From positions 20,482-84,481 of the forward strand of contig DXCM01000042.1 of assembly GCA_019116025.1 (NCBI GenBank): 64,000 bases of DNA, given 5' to 3'. The notes beneath the pieces are model-generated. The model saw nothing but the letters and a program-made list of their open reading frames with translations. It did not search any database and was not told the origin of the DNA. Position 1 is the stretch's first letter; each line of letters opens with the position of its first letter. The stretch comes from Candidatus Companilactobacillus pullicola (GTDB lineage: Bacteria > Bacillota > Bacilli > Lactobacillales > Lactobacillaceae). The position numbers and the translations under genes were made by a program. Of this stretch, positions 17,056 to 25,712 are shown in pieces.

Positions 17056-17073
17056 ATATTATTTCAATAATAT
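17056..17073. promoter_or_regulatory. Palindrome, candidate MarR operator
   Basis: ATATTATT-TC-AATAATAT is a perfect inverted repeat within the 217-base divergent region between the MarR gene and the NAD(P)-binding gene. The assignment to MarR is by position only. Confidence 0.45.
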
Positions 17074-17185
17074 TTATATTTTTAAAAAATCATAATTATT
17101 CTGACTTAGCGAGAAACATTTTTTGTAATAATTTCAAAAGAACTCTATATTGGATTATGGAAACTAAAAACAGGGGGAAAAATAA

Positions 17186-17833
17186 ATGGCTAAAGTTTTG
17201 ATTTTAGGTGCTAACGGTAAAATTGCTCGCTTAGCAGAACATATTTTTGTTGATACGACGGATACAAGTTTGAAGCTCTATCTTAGAAATGCAGAGCGTT
17301 TGGATGATTTCGTCGATTTACATGACAAGTTGACTGAAGCAATCGAGGGTGACTCAACTGACGTTCAAAATATGGTTGAATCAATGAAAGATGTCGATCT
17401 TGTTTATGCTAATTTAGCCGGTAATAATATTACAGAACAAGCTAAGGCTGTTGTTGAAGCAATGCACACTGCTAATAAGACACGTTTAGTTTGGATTTCA
17501 ACACTAGGTATTTATGATGAAGTACCTGGCAAATTCGGTGACTGGAATAAGAAGATTTTAGGTGACTATATTACAAATTACGCAGCCGCCGCCAAAGTAA
17601 TTGAAGATTCTGACTTGGATTACACAATTATTCGTCCAGCTTGGTTGACTGATAAGCCGGAAGTTGATTATGAAGTTACCCAAAAAGGTGATGACTTTAA
17701 GGGTACTGAAGTTTCAAGAAGATCAATTGCTCAAATTGTCGTAGATATTTCTCAAGATCCTGACAAATTTAAGCGTGAATCAATTGGTGTTAATAAACCT
17801 AATACAGATGGTGACAAACCAGCTTGGTATTAA
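17186..17833 (+). CDS. NAD(P)-binding atypical SDR (NmrA/YwnB-like)
   Basis: This 215-residue Rossmann protein has the nucleotide motif KVLILGANGKIARLAEH at the N-terminus, DLVYANLAG and an RLVWISTLGIYDE active-site-like strand. A DYTIIRPAWLT segment is typical of atypical short-chain dehydrogenases that bind NAD(P)H. The catalytic YxxxK is not conserved, so it may be a redox sensor or quinone/flavin-type reductase rather than a classical dehydrogenase. It starts after AGGGGG and is divergent from marR. Its exact substrate is unknown. Confidence 0.85.
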   Translation: MAKVLILGANGKIARLAEHIFVDTTDTSLKLYLRNAERLDDFVDLHDKLTEAIEGDSTDVQNMVESMKDVDLVYANLAGNNITEQAKAVVEAMHTANKTRLVWISTLGIYDEVPGKFGDWNKKILGDYITNYAAAAKVIEDSDLDYTIIRPAWLTDKPEVDYEVTQKGDDFKGTEVSRRSIAQIVVDISQDPDKFKRESIGVNKPNTDGDKPAWY

Positions 17834-17840
17834 TTTAAAG

Positions 17841-17882
17841 AAATAAGTCGAAATCAAGAGGTGATTTCGACTTATTTTTTTG
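17841..17882 (+). terminator. Terminator of the NAD(P)-binding protein gene
   Basis: AAATAAGTCGAAATCA pairs with TGATTTCGACTTATTT and is followed by a T run. Confidence 0.92.
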
Positions 17883-17962
17883 CAATGTTACATACAAAAA
17901 AACAAATTCCTACCGTTATGATAAATTTTTAACAACCTTTGAAATAGCCGTTGGAGTGCATG

Positions 17963-17996
17963 AAGTATTGGCGTTATGCGATACTTCTTTTTTTAT
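17963..17996 (+). terminator. Second hairpin with T run, no gene assigned
   Basis: GAAGTAT and ATACTTC form a stem around GGCGTTATGCG and are followed by T7. It lies 80 bases after the previous terminator with no ORF between, so it could end a short RNA or be a decayed leader of the PTS gene. The rest of 17834-18145 holds only the cre-like site and the PTS leader. Confidence 0.5.
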
Positions 17997-18106
17997 GAGA
18001 AAAATTAATTCGTCAGTACTAATATTTTTATAAAGTATAAAAAATATTTTTTCTAAAAAAACAAGATGCTATTGAATGGACTATACCACCATGTTATGGT
18101 TCTTCC

Positions 18107-18120
18107 TGTAACCGGTTGCA
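18107..18120 (+). promoter_or_regulatory. cre-like site (CcpA)
   Basis: TGTAACCGGTTGCA fits the symmetrical catabolite-responsive element (TG..A..CG..T..CA). It lies just before the SD of the PTS EIIC gene, a position where CcpA would block elongation or initiation. Confidence 0.6.
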
Positions 18121-18145
18121 AAAAATTCTGAGGGAGCAAATTATT

Positions 18146-19549
18146 ATGGCTAACAGTAAACAAGGCGGAGGTTTTACAGCCTTTGTTGAGAAACATCTAA
18201 TGCCAATCGCAGTTAAAATGGGACAAATGAAACCATTGATTGCGATTCGTGATGGTATTGCGATTTCGATGCCACTTATCATTATTGGTTCTGTATTTAT
18301 GATTGCTAACAGTTTTCCTATCCCTGCTTGGACAACATGGCTAGCTAATACTGCTATCAAAGGGGTAACAATTTCCGCTATTTTTGCCAAGATCGTCAAT
18401 GGTTCATTCGGTTTAATCGGACTTATCAGTGCTTTCGGTATAGCTGCAAGTTATGCTGAACAATATAAGACAGATGGTAAGTCAGCTGGTGTCATTGCCG
18501 TTGCTTCATTCTTCGTCGTAACACCAAGTATTATGAGTGGCGACAAAGTTCCTCTAGAAGGAATGCCTTATGGTTTCTTAGGAAGTCAAGGATTATTCGT
18601 TGCTATTCTATTAGGTCTACTTACAGGTTGGATTTTCCAATGGTTTATTAATCATGATATCCAAATTAAGTTACCTGAATCAGTACCACCTGCAGTTGCA
18701 AAGAGTTTCAGTGCTTTGATTCCAGGCGCTCTTATTATTACAATCTTCGGTGCTATCTATGCTTTCTTAACATGGACAGGACTAGGAAATATTCACGAAA
18801 TTTTAATGCATGTCCTATCAAAACCATTAGGTCTATTAGGTGATACTTTAGGTGGTACACTTGTTGCCATCATGCTTAACAGTCTATTCTGGTTCGTTGG
18901 TATTCATGGTGGAAATGTTATTAATCCTATTATTTCACCTATTTGGTTAATGAATACTGATGCTAACCGTGTACTTTTCCAAGCTGGTAACTTGGATTTA
19001 GCTCATCATGGTCACATTATTGCTCAACCATTTATCGATAACTTTGTATATATGGGTGGTGGTGGTGCCACTATCGGGCTTGTATTCTGTATTGGTATTT
19101 TAATTATGATGCACAAGGCAAGTAAACAATCACAAATCATGGGTCCTTTGACAATCACACCTGGTATTTTTAACATCAATGAACCAACAATGTTTGGTTT
19201 GCCAGTTGTTTTGAATACTACTTTGATTATTCCATTTATTATTGCACCAATGGTTAATGCCATTACGACATATATTGCTATGTCAACAGGTTTTGTTCCT
19301 CTATGTACCGGTGCCGTTGTTCCTTGGACAATGCCACCTATTATTTCAGGATTTTTGGCTACAAATAGTTGGACAGGTTCACTTATTCAAGCTATTAATA
19401 TTGTGCTTGATGTCTTAATTTATATGCCATTTATGATTACAATGAATAAGCAACAAAGAATTCAAGAAAGTGCAGATGAAGCTGCAGCAGCAGGTATTAA
19501 GGAAAACGATTCTGGTATAGATACTAGCGCTGCCAATGCAACAGTCTAG
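18146..19549 (+). CDS. PTS lactose/cellobiose-type EIIC permease
   Basis: This 467-residue integral membrane transporter has about ten hydrophobic helices and the EIIC-cellobiose hallmarks IRDGIAISMPLIIIGSVFMI, FWFVGIHGGNVINPI and GIFNINEPTMFGLPVVLN (the NEP motif). It starts at the ATG at 18146 after GAGGGAG. No EIIA or EIIB is encoded nearby, so it must use partners from elsewhere. It is followed after 27 bases by a TIM-barrel-like gene with which it is probably co-transcribed. A cre-like site in the leader suggests glucose repression. The substrate is probably an oligo-beta-glucoside, but this is inference. Confidence 0.92.
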   Translation: MANSKQGGGFTAFVEKHLMPIAVKMGQMKPLIAIRDGIAISMPLIIIGSVFMIANSFPIPAWTTWLANTAIKGVTISAIFAKIVNGSFGLIGLISAFGIAASYAEQYKTDGKSAGVIAVASFFVVTPSIMSGDKVPLEGMPYGFLGSQGLFVAILLGLLTGWIFQWFINHDIQIKLPESVPPAVAKSFSALIPGALIITIFGAIYAFLTWTGLGNIHEILMHVLSKPLGLLGDTLGGTLVAIMLNSLFWFVGIHGGNVINPIISPIWLMNTDANRVLFQAGNLDLAHHGHIIAQPFIDNFVYMGGGGATIGLVFCIGILIMMHKASKQSQIMGPLTITPGIFNINEPTMFGLPVVLNTTLIIPFIIAPMVNAITTYIAMSTGFVPLCTGAVVPWTMPPIISGFLATNSWTGSLIQAINIVLDVLIYMPFMITMNKQQRIQESADEAAAAGIKENDSGIDTSAANATV

Positions 19550-19576
19550 CTTTTATTAAAAGGAGAAATTTTCAAT

Positions 19577-20506
19577 ATGGTGAAACGATTAATCAGTGCA
19601 GATACTAGCGACATGCTAGCAATGGACGGAGCTGAACTAAAGCAAAGTATCAAAGCTAGTGAAGGCCGAGTAGTTCTGAGCGAAAACGTTGTTGGACATG
19701 AACCAATGGACGGTATCACAACTTCAGAAATTGCAGCTGCATTTGGAGCTGACTTGATTCTACTCAACGGTTTAGATGTTTTAAATCCTATTATTTTAGG
19801 ACTTTATCCTGGTGAGGAAACTTTGGCAACAGCTAAAGCTCATCATGATGGTGAAAGTATTCACCATCTTCAAAAATTAGTAGGACGCCCAATTGGTGTT
19901 AACTTGGAACCAGTTGATCCTAACGCTAAGATGGCCGAAGATCGTTTGATCATTCCTGAAGGCCGTATGGCAAGTGAAAAAACTTTGCAAGAAGTAGAAA
20001 AATTAGGTTTCAACTTTGTTGTCTTGACTGGTAATCCAGGAACTGGTGTTACTAACGCTCAAATTGCTGCCAACATCAAAGTTGCTAAGAAGAACTTCCA
20101 CGGACTAGTTATTGCAGGTAAGATGCACGGTGCTGGTGTTGATGAACCAGTAGTCAGTGAAGAATCTGTAACAGCCTTTCTAGAAGCCGGAGCTGATGTG
20201 ATTTTAGTTCCCGCAGTAGGAACTGTTCCAGGATTTGACGATGACGAACTCAAAGCCGTTGTTAAATTAGCTCATGACAAAGGTGCACTAGTTATGAGTA
20301 CAATTGGAACAAGTCAAGAAGGTTCAGGTAGCAGCTACATCGAAAACGTAGCAATCAGAAATAAAGTCGATGGCGTTGATATCCAACACGTCGGAGATGC
20401 TGCTTGGGGAATTCAATCACCATTTGAAAATATCTTTGCAATGAGCAGAGCTATTCGTGGTGAACGTCATGCAATCGTACGTATGGCTCGTTCAATCAAT
20501 CGTTAG
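19577..20506 (+). CDS. PTS-associated TIM-barrel-like protein of unknown function
   Basis: This 309-residue soluble protein has a repeated beta-alpha pattern (GADLILLNGLDVL, GRPIGVNLEPVD, FNFVVLTGNPGTGV, GADVILVPAVGTVPGFDDDEL, GALVMSTIGTSQEGSG, VDGVDIQHVGDAAWG). Acidic and glycine-rich loops lie at the C-terminal strand ends, as in TIM-barrel enzymes. Proteins of this type are often annotated loosely as haloacid-dehalogenase-like or DUF7916; I do not trust the HAD label because no DxDxT motif is seen. The tight link to the PTS permease suggests action on the imported phospho-sugar, but no reaction can be assigned. Confidence 0.7.
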   Translation: MVKRLISADTSDMLAMDGAELKQSIKASEGRVVLSENVVGHEPMDGITTSEIAAAFGADLILLNGLDVLNPIILGLYPGEETLATAKAHHDGESIHHLQKLVGRPIGVNLEPVDPNAKMAEDRLIIPEGRMASEKTLQEVEKLGFNFVVLTGNPGTGVTNAQIAANIKVAKKNFHGLVIAGKMHGAGVDEPVVSEESVTAFLEAGADVILVPAVGTVPGFDDDELKAVVKLAHDKGALVMSTIGTSQEGSGSSYIENVAIRNKVDGVDIQHVGDAAWGIQSPFENIFAMSRAIRGERHAIVRMARSINR

Positions 20507-20512
20507 AAACTA

Positions 20513-20563
20513 ACTCAAATAGGGATGTTATTAGGTTTTGATACCTAGTAACATCCCTATTTT
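20513..20563 (+). terminator. Terminator of the PTS operon
   Basis: AAATAGGGATGTTA pairs with TAACATCCCTATTT, with an inner TAGGT/ACCTA stem, and is followed by T4. Confidence 0.9.
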
Positions 20564-20564
20564 G

Positions 20565-20606
20565 ATCAATATTATAATTGCCCATGAAAGGGATTATAAT
20601 ATTGAT
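20565..20606. promoter_or_regulatory. Perfect 14-bp inverted repeat over a promoter
   Basis: ATCAATATTATAAT (20565-20578) is exactly inverted at 20593-20606, around an inner CCC/GGG. The right arm contains a TATAAT -10-like sequence about 40 bases before the next ORF. It could be an operator for that gene. Confidence 0.6.
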
Positions 20607-20644
20607 ATGAATAAAAAATATTGGTTGGTCTGGAGATGGTAAGT

Positions 20645-20920
20645 ATGACAATAAAAGATTTCTCTTCAAAGATAAGTGTTAGTAAAAAGTTTGGATATGA
20701 TTATTTAGTAGAGCTAAAAGATGTAAATAAGCTGAATGATTTGTATAACACATTAAAGAATATTGGAACTTATGTGATTCCTTATGGAACAAAAGGTTAC
20801 AGACTTACATCAAAAAAATCTAAGGACTTTATTACTCAATATATTTATGAAAATACCAATTTGGAAAAAAAGGATTATACAGTATTGTCGACACTTGAAT
20901 TCAATTCACTTAGAATGTGA
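20645..20920 (+). CDS. Hypothetical protein, 91 residues
   Basis: This small soluble alpha/beta protein begins MTIKDFSSKISVSKKFGYDYLVELKD and ends LEFNSLRM. It contains the feature LYNTLKNIGTYVIPYGTKGYRLTSKKSKDF. The ATG at 20645 is nine bases after GGAG; an earlier ATG at 20621 or 20636 lacks an SD. It has its own terminator and a large dyad over the promoter, which suggests a regulated single gene. The family is not recognised. Confidence 0.6.
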   Translation: MTIKDFSSKISVSKKFGYDYLVELKDVNKLNDLYNTLKNIGTYVIPYGTKGYRLTSKKSKDFITQYIYENTNLEKKDYTVLSTLEFNSLRM

Positions 20921-20938
20921 ATTTAAACTTTATTAATC

Positions 20939-20983
20939 AGGGATGCAATTAGATTTTAACGTCTATTTGCATCTTATTTTTTC
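20939..20983 (+). terminator. Terminator of the 91-residue gene
   Basis: GATGCAA pairs with TTGCATC, with inner TAGA/TCTA, and is followed by TTATTTTTT. Confidence 0.8.
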
Positions 20984-21093
20984 GCATTTTTACCTATTTT
21001 AAATGAAAAATATAAAAAAATTTCAGAAAACACTTACGAAGAAAATTTTTTTCTGGTATATTAATCCACTGTTGCAACAATTTGGAGGTAATT

Positions 21094-22557
21094 ATGAGTC
21101 AGTCTCAAAAAATTAATACAAGACCCGAACATCCAATCTTGTCACTATTGGGTGTCTTAATCGGTGGATTTGTAGGAATGTTTAGTGAAACTTCATTAAA
21201 TATTGCCCTTCCATCAATCATGAAAGCTTTTAATATCGAAACAGGAACTGCACAGTGGCTAGTTACAGGTTATATGCTTGTAATTGCGATTGTTTTACCA
21301 CTTTCAAGTTTATTAACAAAACATTTTTCAACACGTGGATTAGTTAGATTTGGTTTGTTAGACTTTATCGTCGGTTCAGCAATCTCTGCATTAGCAATGA
21401 ACTTCCCAATGCTTTTGGCAGGTAGAATGATTCAAGGTATCGCTACCGGAATTATTTTGCCACTTATGTTCTCAATTGCTATGAGAATTTTTCCACCTGA
21501 TAAATTAGGTGCCGCTTTAGGTATGGCTGCCTTAGTTATCATGTTTGCCCCAGCTATTGGACCTACAATTTCAGGTATCATCTTGGGCGCATTGTCATGG
21601 AGATATATTTTCTGGTCATTCATCATCTTCCTATTGATCGGTTTGTTCATTATGGAAAAGAATTTGACTAACGTTTTTGAAGTAACTAAGCCAAAAGTTG
21701 ATTGGTTAGCTATTGCTTTATCAACTATAAGTTTTGGTTTGATCGTCTTTGGTATCAGCTTCTTGAGCAAAAACATCGCCACAGCCTTGATTGCTTTAGT
21801 TGTAGGTATCATTTTCTTGATTGTCTATATCAGACAACAGTTACATGCTAAAACTCCAACCTTGGATTTCTCAGTTTTGAAGACTCCAGAATTCTTAACA
21901 GGTTCCGTTCTAGTTATGTTGAACTTTGGTATTACATTGTCAGCTATGTATTTGTTGCCAATGTACTTACAAAATGGTTTAGGCGTTGCTGTAGCTTTAA
22001 CTGGTGTCGTAATGTTGCCAGGTGGTGTTATCAATGCCGTTGTTTCATTTGGTGCAGGTCGTGCCTACGATAAAATTGGTGCTAAGATGATGTCTCGTTT
22101 AGGCTTCCTAATTTCTATCGTCGGTTCAGCGATGTTCCTATTCAGTAATTCAAATAGTTCCTTAGGTTATATTATCGTAGCCCATATCATTTTAATGATC
22201 GGTGTGCCATTAGCTATGTCACCATCACAAACATATGGACTTAATTCATTGGATGCATATCAATCCGCAGATGGTTCTGCCATCATCAATACTTTCCAAC
22301 AAGTTATTGGTGCCGTAGCAACTGGTATTGCCACAATTCTGTTGAGTACAGGTCAAGCTAACTACTTCGCTAATGGCGGACATTCAGCTAAATTAGCTTT
22401 CACAAATGGTGCTCATTATGGATTCATGTTTACATTGATTTTAGCTGTCTTCGGATTTATCTTGGCATTCCGTGTTCACAATAAGAGCAAAGAAACTGTC
22501 ACAGTTGAAGAGACAGAAGAAGCAACTTCTAAAGACAAAGAAGCTGTCACTGAGTAA
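21094..22557 (+). CDS. MFS drug exporter, DHA2 (EmrB/QacA) family
   Basis: This 487-residue proton antiporter has 14 predicted membrane segments. Motif C-like GIILPLMFSIAMRIFPPDKLGAALGMA and the LALVIMFAPAIGPTISGIILG stretch identify the DHA2 family. The C-terminus is acidic (VEETEEATSKDKEAVTE). The ATG at 21094 follows TTTGGAGG. It is monocistronic with a terminator downstream. The substrate is unknown; the second DHA2 gene at 24261 is a related but distinct copy. Confidence 0.92.
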   Translation: MSQSQKINTRPEHPILSLLGVLIGGFVGMFSETSLNIALPSIMKAFNIETGTAQWLVTGYMLVIAIVLPLSSLLTKHFSTRGLVRFGLLDFIVGSAISALAMNFPMLLAGRMIQGIATGIILPLMFSIAMRIFPPDKLGAALGMAALVIMFAPAIGPTISGIILGALSWRYIFWSFIIFLLIGLFIMEKNLTNVFEVTKPKVDWLAIALSTISFGLIVFGISFLSKNIATALIALVVGIIFLIVYIRQQLHAKTPTLDFSVLKTPEFLTGSVLVMLNFGITLSAMYLLPMYLQNGLGVAVALTGVVMLPGGVINAVVSFGAGRAYDKIGAKMMSRLGFLISIVGSAMFLFSNSNSSLGYIIVAHIILMIGVPLAMSPSQTYGLNSLDAYQSADGSAIINTFQQVIGAVATGIATILLSTGQANYFANGGHSAKLAFTNGAHYGFMFTLILAVFGFILAFRVHNKSKETVTVEETEEATSKDKEAVTE

Positions 22558-22585
22558 TTAATAAAATAGAAAACAATTGATACTT

Positions 22586-22632
22586 GTTTAATCTCGGCTA
22601 TGCGCTTGCTTAGTCGAGATTTTCTATTTCAA
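22586..22632 (+). terminator. Terminator of MFS gene
   Basis: AATCTCGGCTA pairs with TAGTCGAGATT (one mismatch) and is followed by TTTTC. Confidence 0.75.
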
Positions 22633-22766
22633 TCTAAATTTGTGAAATATTTCTGATGATTTTACTTGAAATTGAACGCAAAAAATGGTTGAAATATCTC
22701 AATAATTCCTTTACAATAATAGGGTTAATAAATAAGTTAAATTGTAACGGGAAGGAGGGTTTTTAG

Positions 22767-22901
22767 ATGTCACAAAATACACATAAAGGTATGACTGGCC
22801 ACCGCCGTCCTGTAAACCAAAAAAATGGTGCAGAAAAACGTGCCCATACACAAGCTGTTCTTGACTTCCTAAGAGGTCGCGACGCAAAAGAATCTAAATA
22901 A
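22767..22901 (+). CDS. Small basic protein, 44 residues
   Basis: This ORF is too short for most gene calls but is well supported. A near-perfect SD GGGAAGGAGGG precedes the ATG at good distance, and a strong terminator follows 11 bases after the stop. The product begins MSQNTHKGMTGHRRPVNQ and ends FLRGRDAKESK. It is rich in Arg, Lys and His with no membrane segment. The basic nature and size suggest an RNA- or ribosome-associated small protein, but that is a guess. A TTACAATAATAGGGTT promoter-like region lies upstream. Confidence 0.75.
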   Translation: MSQNTHKGMTGHRRPVNQKNGAEKRAHTQAVLDFLRGRDAKESK

Positions 22902-22911
22902 TTAGATTAAA

Positions 22912-22947
22912 AAGAGCTAACAGACAATCGTCTGTTAGCTCTTTTTT
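22912..22947 (+). terminator. Terminator of the 44-residue gene
   Basis: AGAGCTAACAGACAA-TCG-TCTGTTAGCTCT is followed by T7. It may also serve the convergent GGDEF gene. Confidence 0.92.
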
Positions 22948-24077
22948 TATATAATAGTAATTTCTTTACGACCATTACGTTTGGAATGATATAAAGCTTT
23001 GTCGACTCTAGAATAAAAGTCATTAACGGAAACATCTTTTTTACTGATTTCAGAAACTCCAACTGAGATAGTAATGTGAATTCTTTCTTGGCCGACGTCG
23101 ACTTCTGTGTGATTAACAGCTTCGAAAATTTTCTTAACGATAACCTGAGTATCTTGAACTTGATAGTGGGGGAAGATGATATTGAATTCTTCACCACCGG
23201 TACGATATAACTTAATGTTCTCATCATTATCAGCGAGGACATTTTGAACGACATCAACAATTGTTTGTAAAACTTTGTCGCCTGCTAAATGGCCATAGGT
23301 ATCGTTGATATGTTTGAAATGATCAATATCAAACATCATCATAGTAAATTTTCCATCCGAAAGAATATTATCTTTAAAGAGTGAACGAAAATCGACATCG
23401 AAGGCATCGTAGTTATAAGCGTGTGTCAGTTTATCGTGAGTGGCGTCCCGAAAGAGTGCAGCTCTGGATTCCACATCCGTATAAAGGATTGCGATATAGC
23501 CAAAAGTAAACAGTTCGATGATACCGAGATAAATGACTTGTTGAAAGAATGTCGGAGTATTGATTGCATATTTAATTTTGATGAAGAACCAGTAAAGAAA
23601 GCCGGAAATAAAGCTGACGGTAAAATATAGGAAAAAGGGAAATTTGCTTTTGGTGTTATTTTTGATGTAATTCAGTGAATAGTAGAATATTAATAAAACA
23701 ATTCCTGAACACCATGATTCCCAACTCGTGAAGGATGAATTGAAGAACATAAACGCGATGACGATTGGCGTAAAAAGATGATACTTAGATGGAACGCTCA
23801 AAATAATAGTGTAAAAAATAATGGAAACTAATTGAAAATTGATATAGATCCAAGATTGACCTCTACCACGGATGGTAATTTGCATGATGAGTAACAGAAC
23901 CAAGATATAAATGATTCCTAAAATTGAGCGTAATACGTATTTATCAATACTTTTTTTCAAAACTTTAAAGATTAACCTAACTCCAGCAAAAAGTATTTGG
24001 AATACAACGAAGGCTCTCATAATGAAAAAGAGGCTAGTGGTTAATGGTGCACTATTTAGAAAAATATTAGTTAACAA
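22947..24077 (-). CDS. Membrane diguanylate cyclase (GGDEF domain)
   Basis: The protein makes cyclic di-GMP from GTP. About 200 N-terminal residues form several TM helices (for example FVVFQILFAGVRLIF, SILGIIYILVLLLIM, LYFTVSFISGFLYWFFI). The C-terminal GGDEF domain has DHDKLTHAYNYDAF, MFDIDHFKHINDTYGHLAGDKVL and the active-site signature RTGGEEF. No RxxD inhibitory site is seen five residues before it (ENIKLYRTGGEEF). I place the start at a TTG (24077) ten bases after AGGAGGAG; longer frames upstream lack an SD. No EAL or HD-GYP phosphodiesterase or PilZ effector is in the window. Confidence 0.88.
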   Translation of the reverse strand: MLTNIFLNSAPLTTSLFFIMRAFVVFQILFAGVRLIFKVLKKSIDKYVLRSILGIIYILVLLLIMQITIRGRGQSWIYINFQLVSIIFYTIILSVPSKYHLFTPIVIAFMFFNSSFTSWESWCSGIVLLIFYYSLNYIKNNTKSKFPFFLYFTVSFISGFLYWFFIKIKYAINTPTFFQQVIYLGIIELFTFGYIAILYTDVESRAALFRDATHDKLTHAYNYDAFDVDFRSLFKDNILSDGKFTMMMFDIDHFKHINDTYGHLAGDKVLQTIVDVVQNVLADNDENIKLYRTGGEEFNIIFPHYQVQDTQVIVKKIFEAVNHTEVDVGQERIHITISVGVSEISKKDVSVNDFYSRVDKALYHSKRNGRKEITII

Positions 24078-24195
24078 ATTTATGTCTCCTCCTGGAACCT
24101 TTCTATTAGTAGCTGTCATAGAATAATTATAATCATTTATTATCAATAAATTAATAGACAGATTTAGTAAATTATTGGAAATTCTTACGAAAAAT

Positions 24196-24236
24196 AATAG
24201 CACCTATTCAGAGTCCTAAGGGATTTTGGATAGGTG
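24196..24236 (-). terminator. Terminator of leftward MFS gene
   Basis: GCACCTAT pairs with ATAGGTGC around a partly paired TCC/GGA core, followed on the minus strand by TATTATTTTT. Confidence 0.7.
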
Positions 24237-24260
24237 CCGTTTTAAATTGTATATCGGTAA

Positions 24261-25631
24261 TTAGTCGAAGTCAGGACGATGTAATTTGTGTGTCATGATC
24301 AAGGCGACGATTAAAAATCCTAAACAGGCTAGGAAACCAGCTTGAATACCAGTGGCTTGGTTAACAGTACTACCGTTCATGATCTTATCAGCCATAGTGA
24401 TGACGGCAATGATGATTGCAGTTCCAAAGGATGCAGCTATTTGTCTTAAAGTATTAAAGGTTGCTACACCGTCAGAAATATATTTTTTAGGTAGCGAACT
24501 TAAAGCGTGAGTTTGAATTGGAATTAAAATCAGAACTAATCCTAATTGACGAATCGTTTGTCCGACCGTCAACATTAGAACAGAAGCATTAACGTCAATA
24601 ACGGCTTGCATAAAGGTACCAAAGCAGTCGATTAAAACCCCAGTGACGACGATTCGTTTAATAGGATATTTATCAAACAATTTTCCACTGACAGGTGACA
24701 TAAAGCCGGTCAAAGTTGCTCCGGGTAGTAATGCTAAACCTGATATTAAGGGGCTTTTATGCAGGATAGTCTGAATCATAAGCGGTAAAAGAATAGTATT
24801 ACCATACATAGTTAAGACGATTAACATATTGATAACAGTCGCAAAGGTAAATTGTGAATGCTTAAAAATTTCGAAATTAATAATCGGCTTACTAGATTTA
24901 TTTTCCATGACGGAAAAGATAACAATCAAAATTAAACCAATAACGGTATATCCGAGGACGTTGAAGGTGAAGAGATTTGATTGGCCGATGTTGGAGAAAC
25001 CTGTTAATAGGAAGAGAAGTCCAAAACTGATTGTGATTAGACTAACGGTGTCAAATTTTGGATTCTCGGTTGTCTCAATTTGTGGTAAGAGAAAAATTGA
25101 TAGGAGCACAACGGCTATAATGAATGGCAGGATCAAGATGAACAGGTATTGCCAAGCAAAGTACTCTAAAATGACTCCAGACAGGGTTGGTCCAATGATA
25201 GGGGAGAAATTAAAGGCTAAGCCAATAATCCCCATAACCGCCCCTTGTTTGCTTCTATCGGTATATTGCATGGCTAGTACGTTGACCAAAGGCATCATCA
25301 TACCAGTACCGATAGCTTGAATCATTCGTCCAACGATAACGAGGATAAATGAGTTAGCCACGGCACCTAGTAGAGTTCCGACTAAAAAAATAGAAGAAAA
25401 GGCAATGAATAAATGTCTAAAAGAAAATTTCTTTATAAAATAGGCACTAGTTGGAATCATGATGGCATTGACTAAGGTATAGCCATTGGTCAACCATTGA
25501 ACGGTGGAAGAGTTAACGTTGAAAACTCTCATAAAGGTTGGGAGAGCGGTATTCATCAAGGTTGAACACAAGACACCGAAGAAGGTTCCAAAGACCATGA
25601 TGTAGAGAGATTTTTTGATTTGTTTTGACAT
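24261..25631 (-). CDS. MFS drug exporter, DHA2 family
   Basis: This 456-residue transporter with about 14 membrane segments begins MSKQIKKSLYIMVFGTFFGVLCSTLMNTALPTFM. It has the DHA2-typical VQWLTNGYTLVNAIMIPTSAY, RMIQAIGTGMMMPLVNVLAMQYTD and FNFSPIIGPTLSGVILEY. It is similar in layout to the exporter at 21094 but with clearly different sequence and a short C-terminus. The ATG follows AGGGG. It is monocistronic; the substrate is unknown. Confidence 0.92.
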   Translation of the reverse strand: MSKQIKKSLYIMVFGTFFGVLCSTLMNTALPTFMRVFNVNSSTVQWLTNGYTLVNAIMIPTSAYFIKKFSFRHLFIAFSSIFLVGTLLGAVANSFILVIVGRMIQAIGTGMMMPLVNVLAMQYTDRSKQGAVMGIIGLAFNFSPIIGPTLSGVILEYFAWQYLFILILPFIIAVVLLSIFLLPQIETTENPKFDTVSLITISFGLLFLLTGFSNIGQSNLFTFNVLGYTVIGLILIVIFSVMENKSSKPIINFEIFKHSQFTFATVINMLIVLTMYGNTILLPLMIQTILHKSPLISGLALLPGATLTGFMSPVSGKLFDKYPIKRIVVTGVLIDCFGTFMQAVIDVNASVLMLTVGQTIRQLGLVLILIPIQTHALSSLPKKYISDGVATFNTLRQIAASFGTAIIIAVITMADKIMNGSTVNQATGIQAGFLACLGFLIVALIMTHKLHRPDFD

Positions 25632-25712
25632 AATTTGAGCCCCTAAAAGAAAAGTAGTAACTTATCCATTTTAGTTATCAAATTTGTTAAGGTCAAATTG
25701 AAGATGGATGTC

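Noticed and set aside
19577..20506. Haloacid dehalogenase-like hydrolase annotation
   Set aside because: No DxDx(T/V) nucleophile motif; the repeated beta-alpha pattern looks TIM-barrel-like.
24829..25320. 163-codon + strand frame inside the DHA2 exporter
   Set aside because: It is antisense shadow of the transporter, without SD or recognisable domain.
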